54,038 nt of DNA, taken from Testudinibacter crocodili. GTDB lineage: Bacteria; Pseudomonadota; Gammaproteobacteria; Enterobacterales; Pasteurellaceae. The stretch covers positions 1 through 54,038 of the forward strand of contig VDHG01000001.1 of assembly GCA_006228005.1 (NCBI GenBank), read 5' to 3'. The position numbers and the translations under genes are program-made. Numbering within the stretch: the stretch's first letter is position 1; each line of letters opens with the position of its first letter. The notes under the pieces are model-generated. The model made no database searches, was not told where the DNA came from, and saw only the letters and a program-made list of their open reading frames with translations. Positions 17,035-25,950 of this stretch are shown one piece after another.

Positions 17035-19106
17035 GTTGGATACAGAAACTTTATCGGACGTATGAATATGTACAAGCTAAAGGGCTGGAAGATGAGGACT
17101 TGGCTTTACCTTTTCATATGCCCAAAGCGGTTCATTTGAAAGTGGTATTGAATGACAAGGCGGAATTGGTTCATGCCGAACGTTTTGAGAGCAAGAAGCA
17201 AGTTCCTATCCAAGTAACTGAAAAGTCATCAAAGCGCTCTGGTTCAACGATTGCTGCATATGCCTTGCATGACAGCTTGCAATATCTTGCAAAAACAGCA
17301 GAGAAATATTTAACCCTTGAATATTTGTCAAAATTGGCTATGCAAAAAGCTGGAGCAAAGGGAGGCGCAAAATGGGCAAGATTTTTGTCCGATTCAGATG
17401 AAAATAAGCAACAATTTATAAATTCAGAAAAGGGGAAATATCAGAATGGTTTTTCATTTTATGAAAATCAGTTATCGGATTGGGTGCAAGAAACTGATTT
17501 AAAAGAGATTGAGATTGTTTTGCAATATGTGCAAAAAGGCTCTCTCATTGAAGATTTGCTTGAGAAAAAAACTTTCTCTTTTGAGAATAATATTCTTATG
17601 TCAGAAAAAGATGACCCATTTGATTTAACAATTGTATGGGCTGTGGAAATGGAAAATGACCTCCATTCAGATCTATGGAGCAAAAAAAGTATTCAAACTG
17701 CATGGATTGAGCATCAAGAAAGTAAAAGCGAAAAAGAAAGCGTTAAGCAAAAAGATTTATGCTACATCACAGGTGAGCAAGATTATCCTTCAGAGGCTTA
17801 CCCTAAAATTATAGGTAATGCTAAGCTGGTTTCAGCTAATGATACAGATGGCTTAACTTTTCTTGGGCGTTTTTTAACAGATAAGCAAGCTGTAGTCTTA
17901 GGGAATGACGTATCTCAAAAAGCATTTAATATTTTGAAATGGCTAATCAGTCGCCAAGGAATCAAGAATGGCGAACAGGTCACCGTTGCTTGGGCAATCA
18001 ACGGTGAAACCGTACCTTCCCCCTTGCAAGATAATTACGACCATCTTGATGCTGATGATGATTTGGCGATTGTAGAGACGAGCGATGAAAACAGGCCGTC
18101 TGAAAGCAGCAACCCAAAAGATTGGTCAGCCAATATTGGTCAGACAGCCGCCGAACTGATTAAAAAGAAACTGCACGGCTTGAAAGCACAATTAAATGAA
18201 CATGAGCAGATTTCTTTATTGATGTTGGATTCGGCCACGCCGGGGCGTATGGCATTAACCTATTATCAGGAGTTTTTGCCTGAAAACTATTTTGCCAATC
18301 TGGATGCTTGGGTAGATGATTTCTCTTGGTATCAACGCTATTTATATGAAACACAAGATGGCAAAAAGAAAAAAATGATTTTGGAGATTATTCCGCCATC
18401 ACCAAAAAACATTGCTCAAGCAGTATATGGCAGAAACCTTAGCGATAAATTGAAAAAGCAACTTTACGCCCGCTTGTTGCCTGTCATTGCTGGTGGAAGA
18501 AGTGTGCCGATACCCAAAGATTTGGTACAACAAAGTTTTCAGACAGCCTGCAATCCTTTCACAAGGTATCAAAACAAAGACGGAGAAAAGGAGCAAAAAG
18601 AGCATTGGCAACGCAATATCGGCGTAGCCTGTGCCTTACACAGGGGCTATTGGGCTCGTTATCACAATTCATCACAACGGAGAAACTACTCTATGGCTTT
18701 AGATAAAGAAAACCATTCACGCGATTATTTATACGGTAGATTGATTGCTCAAGCCGAAAAATTGGAATGGTACGCCTTGTATTTGCAAAATGGTAAGAAA
18801 GCACCTACGAGGGCAACCAATGCAGAACGTTATTTTCAGCAGTTTGCCCATCAGCCATACAGCACATGGCTGAATCTTGAAAAATCTCTGGTTCCATATA
18901 AAAATTATTTAACCAGTCGTGGAAAAGATTTTTATAAACAATCCATTGGAGAGGTTATGGATTTGTTTGATACAGAGGAATATAAAAATGATGGGAAATT
19001 AAGCGGTGAATTTCTGCTGGGTTACCATTGCCAATTGATGGAGATAAATCGTCAAATTGCCGAGCGTCAAGCCACTAAGCAAAAGAAAATCGAAGCAAGT
19101 GAATAA
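17031..19106 (+). CDS. cas8c: type I-C Cascade large subunit Cas8c (Csd1)
   Basis: Large subunit of the type I-C interference complex, needed for PAM recognition and R-loop formation. Seen: 691 residues; features typical of Csd1 include LCYITGEQDYPSEAYPKI (about 244-261; usually C..TG....IA..HP.I), the WLISRQG region, and a conserved C-terminal helical part with NHSRDYLYGRLIAQAEKLE (about 561-579). It overlaps cas5c by 4 bases. Its middle (17.3-17.9 kb) is more AT-rich than the flanking cas genes. A perfect AG-form Neisseria uptake sequence (18093-18104) and a one-mismatch copy (18538-18547) lie inside. Confidence 0.95.
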   Translation: MSWIQKLYRTYEYVQAKGLEDEDLALPFHMPKAVHLKVVLNDKAELVHAERFESKKQVPIQVTEKSSKRSGSTIAAYALHDSLQYLAKTAEKYLTLEYLSKLAMQKAGAKGGAKWARFLSDSDENKQQFINSEKGKYQNGFSFYENQLSDWVQETDLKEIEIVLQYVQKGSLIEDLLEKKTFSFENNILMSEKDDPFDLTIVWAVEMENDLHSDLWSKKSIQTAWIEHQESKSEKESVKQKDLCYITGEQDYPSEAYPKIIGNAKLVSANDTDGLTFLGRFLTDKQAVVLGNDVSQKAFNILKWLISRQGIKNGEQVTVAWAINGETVPSPLQDNYDHLDADDDLAIVETSDENRPSESSNPKDWSANIGQTAAELIKKKLHGLKAQLNEHEQISLLMLDSATPGRMALTYYQEFLPENYFANLDAWVDDFSWYQRYLYETQDGKKKKMILEIIPPSPKNIAQAVYGRNLSDKLKKQLYARLLPVIAGGRSVPIPKDLVQQSFQTACNPFTRYQNKDGEKEQKEHWQRNIGVACALHRGYWARYHNSSQRRNYSMALDKENHSRDYLYGRLIAQAEKLEWYALYLQNGKKAPTRATNAERYFQQFAHQPYSTWLNLEKSLVPYKNYLTSRGKDFYKQSIGEVMDLFDTEEYKNDGKLSGEFLLGYHCQLMEINRQIAERQATKQKKIEASE
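18095..18104 (+). repeat. Neisseria DNA uptake sequence in cas8c
   Basis: Perfect GCCGTCTGAA; preceded by AG, giving the 12-base AGGCCGTCTGAA. Confidence 0.85.
18693..19106 (+). CDS. cas11c: putative internal gene for the small subunit Cas11c
   Basis: Type I-C systems are known to translate a small Cascade subunit (Cas11c) from an internal start near the 3' end of cas8c. Here an in-frame ATG at 18693 (codon 555 of cas8c) has GGAG at 18679-18682, ten bases before it. It would give a 137-residue, helix-rich protein beginning MALDKENHSRDYLYGRL and ending with cas8c. Size, position and ribosome site fit the known mechanism; translation is inferred. Confidence 0.6.
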   Translation: MALDKENHSRDYLYGRLIAQAEKLEWYALYLQNGKKAPTRATNAERYFQQFAHQPYSTWLNLEKSLVPYKNYLTSRGKDFYKQSIGEVMDLFDTEEYKNDGKLSGEFLLGYHCQLMEINRQIAERQATKQKKIEASE

Positions 19107-19132
19107 ATAACCAACATTCAAAGGAAAAACCA

Positions 19133-20002
19133 ATGAGCTTAACTAAAAAAATCGACTTCGCCCTGATTATCGGCGTACAAAATGCCAATCCCAATGGCGA
19201 CCCCTTAAACGGAAACCGCCCCCGTGTAGATGTTTCAGGCAAGGGGGAAATGACCGATGTCTGTCTGAAACGCAAAATCCGCGACCGTTTGCAAGATAGC
19301 GGCGATGCTATTTTTGTGCAAGCAAATGAGCGAAAAGATGACGGAATGGTGAGTTTGAAAAATCGTTATGATACTTTCTTAAAACAACTGCCAGAGGTAA
19401 CGGATGAAGCCCAAGAAGAGAAAAAATCCAAAAAAGGAGCAGAAGTTAAAAAAGACGAAATAGCAAAGCAAGCTTGCAAAAAATGGCTGGACGTACGCAG
19501 TTTTGGCCAAGTATTTGCTTTTAGCGGAAAAGATGAAAGTGGTGTTTCTATTGCAGTACGTGGCCCTGTTACCGTTCATTCTGCATTTAGTATTGAGCCT
19601 ATTATCATTACAAGTACACAAATTACCAAAAGTGTTAATGGTGATGGGGATAGTGATGTGAAGAAAAGCTCCGACACCATGGGCATGAAACACCGTATCG
19701 ACAAAGGCATTTATGTTGCCTATGGCGCCATGTCGCCGCAATTGGCGGAGCGCACCGGTTTCAGCGATGACGATGCCGAAAAAATCAAAGCCGTGCTGAG
19801 CAAATTGTTTGAAGGCGATGCCTCTTCCGCCCGCCCCGAGGGCAGTATGCAGGTATTGAAGCTGATTTGGTGGGAGCACAACTGCAAATCCGGTCAATAT
19901 TCATCCGCCAAAGTACACGGCAGCCTGAGCGTGAATGCAGACGGCAGCTATGTGCTGAACAATTTGGACGGATTAAAACCCGAAGAGATTGACGGCTTCT
20001 AA
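19133..20002 (+). CDS. cas7c: type I-C Cascade backbone Cas7c (Csd2)
   Basis: Forms the helical backbone of Cascade that holds the crRNA spacer. Seen: 289 residues with the family N-terminal motif QNANPNGDPLNGNRPRVD (about 16-33) and VRGPVTVHSAFSIEPI (about 143-158), plus MGMKHRIDKGIYVAYGAMSP. The usual length for Csd2. It follows cas8c after 26 bases with AAGGA as ribosome site. A lysine-rich stretch at 95-110 (EEKKSKKGAEVKKDEIAK) is more charged than I would expect and may be a lineage insertion. Confidence 0.96.
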   Translation: MSLTKKIDFALIIGVQNANPNGDPLNGNRPRVDVSGKGEMTDVCLKRKIRDRLQDSGDAIFVQANERKDDGMVSLKNRYDTFLKQLPEVTDEAQEEKKSKKGAEVKKDEIAKQACKKWLDVRSFGQVFAFSGKDESGVSIAVRGPVTVHSAFSIEPIIITSTQITKSVNGDGDSDVKKSSDTMGMKHRIDKGIYVAYGAMSPQLAERTGFSDDDAEKIKAVLSKLFEGDASSARPEGSMQVLKLIWWEHNCKSGQYSSAKVHGSLSVNADGSYVLNNLDGLKPEEIDGF

Positions 20003-20004
20003 CC

Positions 20005-20622
20005 ATGCGCACCATCTCCCTCTCCGCCCTGCAACACTACGCGTTTTGTCCGCGTCAATGTGCGTTGATCCATAACGAGCAGGTATGGGCGGAGAATTTT
20101 TTGACCGCACAGGGCAGGGCGTTGCATGAGCGGGTGGATTCGGGCGAGCCGGAAACCCGCAAAGGCATTCGCTTTGAACGCAGCGTACATGTATCAGCGG
20201 AAGCCTTGGGTTTGAGCGGTATTCTCGATATGGTCGAACACGAGCTGGCAACAGGCCGTCTGAAACCGGTGGAATACAAACGGGGCAAACCTAAGCCCGA
20301 GCATTGGGACGAAATCCAGCTTTGCGCGCAGGCTTTGTGTTTGGAAGAAATGACCGGCAAAACGGTGGACGAGGGCGCATTGTGGTATCAGCAAACCCGC
20401 CACCGTGAGCCGATATTGTTTTCAGACAGCCTTAGGCAAGAAACATTGGCAGTGATTGCCAAAGTGCGGTCGCTGCTGGAAAGCGGCGAAACCCCACTGC
20501 CTGTGTATGGCAAGCATTGCAAGGCGTGTTCGTTGTTGGAGCTGTGCCAGCCTGTTTTGTTGAAGCGGGATAGGTCGGCAGCTTATATCGCCGCTTTATA
20601 TCGGGAGGAGAGTGATGCGTAA
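20005..20622 (+). CDS. cas4: Cas4 RecB-like nuclease
   Basis: Iron-sulphur exonuclease that works with Cas1-Cas2 to select and trim prespacers with correct PAM. Seen: 205 residues; N-terminal FCPRQCALIH (about 14-23) and C-terminal HCKACSLLELC (about 171-181) supply the Cys residues of the cluster; GILDMVEH and PVEYKRGKPK form the RecB-nuclease core. Starts 2 bases after the cas7c stop and overlaps cas1. Carries one perfect AG-form Neisseria uptake sequence (20253-20264), one mismatched copy (20421-20430) and one Pasteurellaceae signal AAGTGCGGT (20462-20470). Confidence 0.95.
   Translation: MRTISLSALQHYAFCPRQCALIHNEQVWAENFLTAQGRALHERVDSGEPETRKGIRFERSVHVSAEALGLSGILDMVEHELATGRLKPVEYKRGKPKPEHWDEIQLCAQALCLEEMTGKTVDEGALWYQQTRHREPILFSDSLRQETLAVIAKVRSLLESGETPLPVYGKHCKACSLLELCQPVLLKRDRSAAYIAALYREESDA
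20255..20264 (+). repeat. Neisseria DNA uptake sequence in cas4
   Basis: Perfect GCCGTCTGAA preceded by AG (12-base AG form). Confidence 0.85.
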
Positions 20623-21640
20623 ATTGCAAAACACACTTTACATCACCACCCAAGGCACTTACTTGCATAAAGAACGGGAAACCTTGGTGATTGAAAAAAC
20701 CGTTGAAGGCGAGCGGCAGAAGCTGTTGCAGTTGCCGATGCATTCGATTGCGCATATTTTCTGTTTCGGTAATGTGTTGGTGTCGCCATTTTTGTTGGGG
20801 TTTTGCGGGGAAAATAATGTCAATCTGGCGTTTTTTACCGAAAACGGGCATTATCTCGGGCGGTTGCAGGGGCGGCAGAGTGGCAATGTGTTGCTGCGGC
20901 GGGCGCAGTATAAGGTGTCGGAGCAGCATCCGGTGGCGATTGCGCGCAATATCATTGCGGCGAAAATCCAGTCGTCGAAGCGGGTGTTGCAGCGCAGGCA
21001 GCGTAATCATGGCGAACATGACGAGGTTCAGACGGCCATTAGTGCTTTGAATTTCAGTTTGAGCCAATTGCAGCGGGCGGATAATCTGGCGCTGATTCGC
21101 GGCATTGAGGGCGATGCGGCTTCGCGCTATTTCGGCGTATTTCAGCATTTGTTGACGGAAAAGTGCGGTTTTGTGTTTAACGGCCGCAACCGCCGCCCGC
21201 CGCGTGATCCGGTCAATGCGCTGCTGTCGTTTCTGTACAGCGTGTTGGGCAAGGACATCAGCGGCGCGCTGCAAAGCGTGGGGCTGGATCCGCAAGTCGG
21301 TTTTCTGCACGCCGACCGGCCGGGGCGCGACAGTTTGGCACAAGATATTTTGGAAGAATTCCGCGCTTGGTGGGTAGACAGAATGGTGCTGAGCCTGATT
21401 AACCGCGGCCAAATCCGCCTACAGGATTTTGAAACGGAAGCCAGCGGCGCAGTGAATATCAAGGCGGATGCACGCAAGCTGTTGTTTCAAAGCCTGCAAG
21501 CCAAAAAGCAGGAAAAAATCATTCATCCGTATTTGCAGGAAGAAGTGGAAATCGGCTTACTGCCTTATATTCAAGCCATGTTGCTGGCGCGGCATTTGCG
21601 TGGTGATTTGGCCGAATATCCGCCGTTTTTGATGAGGTAG
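20615..21640 (+). CDS. cas1: CRISPR integrase Cas1
   Basis: Integrates spacers with Cas2. Seen: 341 residues from MRKLQNTLYITTQGTYL; catalytic Glu in IRGIEGDAASRYFG (about residue 165), His in GFLHADRPGRDSL (about 231) and the acidic residues of LAQDILEEFRAWWVDRM (about 240-256). I chose the ATG at 20615, after GGAGGAG at 20603-20609; a GTG lies one codon earlier. It overlaps cas4 by 8 bases. One perfect Neisseria uptake sequence (21027-21036) and one Pasteurellaceae AAGTGCGGT (21161-21169) are inside. Confidence 0.96.
   Translation: MRKLQNTLYITTQGTYLHKERETLVIEKTVEGERQKLLQLPMHSIAHIFCFGNVLVSPFLLGFCGENNVNLAFFTENGHYLGRLQGRQSGNVLLRRAQYKVSEQHPVAIARNIIAAKIQSSKRVLQRRQRNHGEHDEVQTAISALNFSLSQLQRADNLALIRGIEGDAASRYFGVFQHLLTEKCGFVFNGRNRRPPRDPVNALLSFLYSVLGKDISGALQSVGLDPQVGFLHADRPGRDSLAQDILEEFRAWWVDRMVLSLINRGQIRLQDFETEASGAVNIKADARKLLFQSLQAKKQEKIIHPYLQEEVEIGLLPYIQAMLLARHLRGDLAEYPPFLMR
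21027..21036 (-). repeat. Neisseria DNA uptake sequence in cas1
   Basis: TTCAGACGGC, complement of GCCGTCTGAA; extended form reads TGGCCGTCTGAA on the minus strand. Confidence 0.8.
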
Positions 21641-21643
21641 CCC

Positions 21644-21937
21644 ATGCTGATGCTGATTACTTACGATATTTCGCTGGCAGACCCCGAAGGCCAAGCACGC
21701 CTGCGGCGGATTGCCAAACTGTGCCTAGACTACGGCGTGCGCGTGCAATATTCGGTATTCGAATGCGACATCGCCCCCGACCAATGGGTGAGCCTGAAAG
21801 CCAAATTACTGGCAATTTATCAACCCGAAACCGACAGCCTGCGTTTTTACCACCTCGGCAGCAAATGGCGGCGCAAAGTGGAACACCATGGCGCAAAAGC
21901 TGCGGTAGATATATTCAAAGATACACTGATTGTGTAG
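21644..21937 (+). CDS. cas2: CRISPR-associated Cas2
   Basis: Dimeric partner of Cas1 in spacer integration. Seen: 97 residues, with the first beta-strand LITYDIS carrying the conserved Asp, RRIAKLCLDYGVRVQYSVFE and SLRFYHLGSKW. Two in-frame ATGs (21644, 21650) are possible. Three bases after the cas1 stop; last gene of the operon. The array starts 178 bases further on. Confidence 0.96.
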   Translation: MLMLITYDISLADPEGQARLRRIAKLCLDYGVRVQYSVFECDIAPDQWVSLKAKLLAIYQPETDSLRFYHLGSKWRRKVEHHGAKAAVDIFKDTLIV

Positions 21938-22115
21938 CGCGCTAACCTGTTGTTCTCATAAAAATGCTGGGAGATTGGCGATGGTTGATTTCTTTAACAA
22001 TTTGGATAGAAAATAGTTATTTTGCTATGCTAAAATAACTTAAAGTGCTATCACCAAAGTAATTGGCGAAATAAGGTTTTATTAGCCTTATAGAACAACA
22101 AATTACAGGTAGGCA
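21938..22115 (+). promoter_or_regulatory. CRISPR leader
   Basis: AT-rich 178-base stretch between cas2 and the first repeat. A plausible promoter is TTGGAT (22002-22007), 18 bases, TATGCT (22026-22031), about 85 bases before the first repeat. Leader identity fits the fact that the far end of the array carries the degenerate repeat. Confidence 0.65.
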
Positions 22116-24891
22116 CTCGCTCCTTCGCAGGAGCGTGAGTTGAAACTACGACCTTTCCCACAAGCCAAAGCGGCAATGTTTCACTCGCTCCTTCGCAGGA
22201 GCGTGAGTTGAAACACACTGAATAGACCACGGCCTTGCTTGTCTGAGACTCGCTCCTTCGCAGGAGCGTGAGTTGAAACAATCTGACAATTTTGGAAAAC
22301 TTCAAGAATGTGACTCGCTCCTTCGCAGGAGCGTGAGTTGAAACATCCACAATGATTAAGAGATGATCGGCGTGCAATCCTCGCTCCTTCGCAGGAGCGT
22401 GAGTTGAAACTAATGTTATCAACAATAGACTTTACAACCCGATCTCGCTCCTTCGCAGGAGCGTGAGTTGAAACATACTCACCGTAGATGACATCTCGCA
22501 TGTCGAGGACTCGCTCCTTCGCAGGAGCGTGAGTTGAAACCGATCAGATTACGCCGATCCGCGTCCTTAATTTTGCTCGCTCCTTCGCAGGAGCGTGAGT
22601 TGAAACCGCCAATAGCAAACGCCAAACCACTGGATATATGCGCTCGCTCCTTCGCAGGAGCGTGAGTTGAAACCAGCTCATCGGCGATTTGATTATCACA
22701 AGAATAACTCGCTCCTTCGCAGGAGCGTGAGTTGAAACACGTTCTTGTGCCAGAGTGTTAATCAACTGCTGGTCTCGCTCCTTCGCAGGAGCGTGAGTTG
22801 AAACTGCGGAAAAATCAAATGGGAAAATGGAGATTGGACTCGCTCCTTCGCAGGAGCGTGAGTTGAAACATTCGTCATGGCGGCTGCCTCCAAATTCGTT
22901 GTGTATCTCGCTCCTTCGCAGGAGCGTGAGTTGAAACAATGGAAAATTCAATGTCAGAATATCTCCTGAATCTCGCTCCTTCGCAGGAGCGTGAGTTGAA
23001 ACGTGGTGCAATTGATAACGCAATACAAGAGGTAAAAGCTCGCTCCTTCGCAGGAGCGTGAGTTGAAACCAGCTCATCGGCGATTTGATTATCACAAGAA
23101 TAACTCGCTCCTTCGCAGGAGCGTGAGTTGAAACAGCTTGCCCAACGATCAGGGCAATTTAAACGTTCTCGCTCCTTCGCAGGAGCGTGAGTTGAAACAT
23201 ACACTCCTCGACAACTTCCTTTTCTACTTCATACTCGCTCCTTCGCAGGAGCGTGAGTTGAAACCGTCTGGTGGTAAGAATGGCTCTCCGCCAGAAGCCT
23301 CGCTCCTTCGCAGGAGCGTGAGTTGAAACTCTGTCCATATGTTGGTATGATAGAGGGGAGGGAACTCACTCCTTCGCAGGAGCGTGAGTTGAAACCACTG
23401 CTCCGTGAAACTCGCGGCTTGTCGGTGTACTCGCTCCTTCGCAGGAGCGTGAGTTGAAACCGCGCAAAAAAGCGTTAAGGAAGCCCGTGAAAGTCTCGCT
23501 CCTTCGCAGGAGCGTGAGTTGAAACTTCATTTCTTGCATATAGTTTGGAATTGAGCCTTCTCGCTCCTTCGCAGGAGCGTGAGTTGAAACTAGTTGGAAT
23601 GGGTTCAAGCCTGTATCAACACCACTCGCTCCTTCGCAGGAGCGTGAGTTGAAACCTTGGTGTGGAGACATTGACACCTGAGCAGCACCTCGCTCCTTCG
23701 CAGGAGCGTGAGTTGAAACAGATTGCATCCGCCGATACACTGATCCGGCGTGACTCGCTCCTTCGCAGGAGCGTGAGTTGAAACAGGGGAGTTAGAAAGC
23801 CGTGGGTATTATTGCGTTCGCTCCTTCGCAGGAGCGTGAGTTGAAACGGCTAAAAGCTGGGCGGATCTGTTGCGTGCTTCTCTCGCTCCTTCGCAGGAGC
23901 GTGAGTTGAAACAATAGGTGCAACGGATGAACGAACCAGATTTCACCTCGCTCCTTCGCAGGAGCGTGAGTTGAAACTGTATCACTCCCAACAAAAAGAA
24001 GTTTATGATTGCTCGCTCCTTCGCAGGAGCGTGAGTTGAAACTAGCTTAATTTCAACCGTACTTTCAAACGGATCGCTCGCTCCTTCGCAGGAGCGTGAG
24101 TTGAAACAGTTGATCATGCGGTTTACGAATATGAAGTAGACTCGCTCCTTCGCAGGAGCGTGAGTTGAAACTATCTCTTTTGCTGCGGTCTCACTCTCTG
24201 GGGTCTCGCTCCTTCGCAGGAGCGTGAGTTGAAACATTAAATCCAAATTTATTAAGTTTGCCAAGGGGACTCGCTCCTTCGCAGGAGCGTGAGTTGAAAC
24301 AGCCGTTGAAGTTGAATATAGCAATCCAAACAATCTCGCTCCTTCGCAGGAGCGTGAGTTGAAACGAGCCAAGCGGGCTTTGAGTTAAAGGGTTTTAAAG
24401 CTCGCTCCTTCGCAGGAGCGTGAGTTGAAACGAGTGATAAATGATGAGCTATGTCGGTAATGCAGCTCGCTCCTTCGCAGGAGCGTGAGTTGAAACACTA
24501 GCACGGTTTTTACCGTGGAAAGATACGGATCTCGCTCCTTCGCAGGAGCGTGAGTTGAAACAAGTATTAATTGCCAATATAGATGATTGGCGTGTCTCGC
24601 TCCTTCGCAGGAGCGTGAGTTGAAACTCACATGATTATGTGCTTATTGAAAAATACAAAACTCGCTCCTTCGCAGGAGCGTGAGTTGAAACGCCGATCTC
24701 GTCTCGATGGCTGGTCATATCTATACTCGCTCCTTCGCAGGAGCGTGAGTTGAAACAGACGTGCAAAAAGCGATTCCGACACCGGAACACTACTCGCTCC
24801 TTCGCAGGAGCGTGAGTTGAAACCGCCGGCGAGGTGGTCGTGGATGTAGCCTTCGTACACCTCGCTTCTTCGTAGGAACGTGAGTTGAAAA
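22116..24891 (+). CRISPR. type I-C CRISPR array: 43 repeats, 42 spacers
   Basis: The 31-base repeat begins CTCGCTCCTTCGC, continues AGGAGC and ends GTGAGTTGAAAC; GCTCC/GGAGC forms the stem and the 3' end is the usual I-C crRNA handle. By walking the sequence I count 43 repeats (first 22116-22146, last 24861-24891) and spacers of 32-37 bases, mostly 34. Variants: repeat 20 (23365) has G to A at position 4; repeat 27 (23817) has C to T at position 1; the last has four changes. Transcription runs left to right from the leader next to cas2. Spacer 9 (22674-22707) and spacer 15 (23070-23103) are identical. Long open frames across the array are artefacts of the repeat. Confidence 0.98.
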
Positions 24892-24964
24892 TTCAACTTA
24901 TCAAAGAGGTAGAGAAATATTATACAATATAAGTGGTTGTTATTTAAAACAATGTGATATTTAA

Positions 24965-25020
24965 AATCTGCATCTCAGTTCGTTGGTAAAATATGCGAAC
25001 TCTTGAGATGCAGATTATTT
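24965..25020. terminator. hairpin between CRISPR array and dapA
   Basis: AATCTGCATCTCA...GTTCG (24965-24982) pairs with CGAAC...TGAGATGCAGATT (24996-25016), with a 3-base bulge. T-rich on both sides, so it can end both the pre-crRNA and the convergent dapA transcript. Confidence 0.65.
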
Positions 25021-25050
25021 TCGATTCCTAAATAGAAACTGGGGCAATAC

Positions 25051-25950
25051 TTATTTCAGCAATCCAGCGCTTTGTAGCGCAGCAGTCACGATCGGTTGGG
25101 CTTGTTCGCTCAATACGGTCAGTGGTAGGCGCAGGAATGGGTTGCTGATTAAGCCGATTTTGTAACATGCCCATTTGACTGGAATCGGGTTGGATTCAAC
25201 AAATAAGTCTTTGTGCAGTGGCATTAAGCGGTTGTTGATTTCATCGGCTTGGGCAAAATCACCGTTGAGGGCGAAGTGGCACATTTTTGCCATATCGGCG
25301 GCGGCAACGTTGTTGGTGACGGAGATCACGCCTTCGCCGCCGGCTTTCATCGCTTCTAAACCGGTGGCGTCATCGCCGCTCAGCACGATAAAATCTTCTC
25401 CTGCCAGTGCTTTGATAGTTGTTACTCGGCTGACATCACCGGTGGCTTCTTTGATGCCGACGATGTTTGGGATTTTTGCTAAACGGGCGACGGTTTCCGG
25501 TTTCAGGTCACTACCGGTGCGTCCCGGTACGTTGTACAGAATTTGCGGCAGGTCGGTGCTTTCGGCAATTGCTTTAAAGTGTTGGAACATGCCTTCTTGG
25601 GTTGGTTTGTTGTAGTAAGGCACCACTGACAGGCAGCCGGCGACACCGCTGCCATGCAGCAGTTTGGTCATGACAATCGCTTCACTGGTGGCGTTGGCGC
25701 CGGCGCCGGCAATAATTGGAATGCGTCCAGCGGCGTACTCGACGGTCTTCAGAATAACCTTTACATTTTCATCAATGCTGAGTGTGGCGGATTCACCGGT
25801 GGTGCCGACGGAAACGATAGCATCGGTTCCCGCTTCGATATGGAAATTGACAAGGGCTTCCAATTCGCTGTAATTGACTTCTCCGGCACTATCCATTGGG
25901 GTGACTAAGGCAACGATACTGCCTGAAAATAGAGGGTTGCTGGCCGACAT
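25051..25950 (-). CDS. dapA: 4-hydroxy-tetrahydrodipicolinate synthase
   Basis: First committed step of lysine/diaminopimelate synthesis: condenses pyruvate and aspartate semialdehyde. Seen: 299 residues, TIM-barrel protein with GTTGESATL (about 49-57), Tyr139 in [11 protein letters not shown] and Schiff-base Lys167 in [15 protein letters not shown] precedes the ATG at 25950. It forms the right-hand border of the CRISPR locus. In E. coli the order is dapA-gcvR-bcp; here bcp follows divergently without gcvR. Confidence 0.97.
   Translation of the reverse strand: MSASNPLFSGSIVALVTPMDSAGEVNYSELEALVNFHIEAGTDAIVSVGTTGESATLSIDENVKVILKTVEYAAGRIPIIAGAGANATSEAIVMTKLLHGSGVAGCLSVVPYYNKPTQEGMFQHFKAIAESTDLPQILYNVPGRTGSDLKPETVARLAKIPNIVGIKEATGDVSRVTTIKALAGEDFIVLSGDDATGLEAMKAGGEGVISVTNNVAAADMAKMCHFALNGDFAQADEINNRLMPLHKDLFVESNPIPVKWACYKIGLISNPFLRLPLTVLSEQAQPIVTAALQSAGLLK

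Noticed and set aside
20432-21412. 326-codon minus-strand frame opposite cas4/cas1
   Set aside because: Antisense to conserved cas1, with no domain I recognise; high GC third positions of cas1 explain the lack of stops.
23138-23326. 62-codon plus-strand frame across repeats 16-19
   Set aside because: Made of the forward repeat translation (LAPSQERELK) with spacers between; not a gene.
22051-24896. Series of overlapping open frames with repeated VSTHAPAKER, FNSRSCEGAS and FQLTLLRRSE segments
   Set aside because: These are translations of the minus strand of the CRISPR repeat in its three frames, not proteins.
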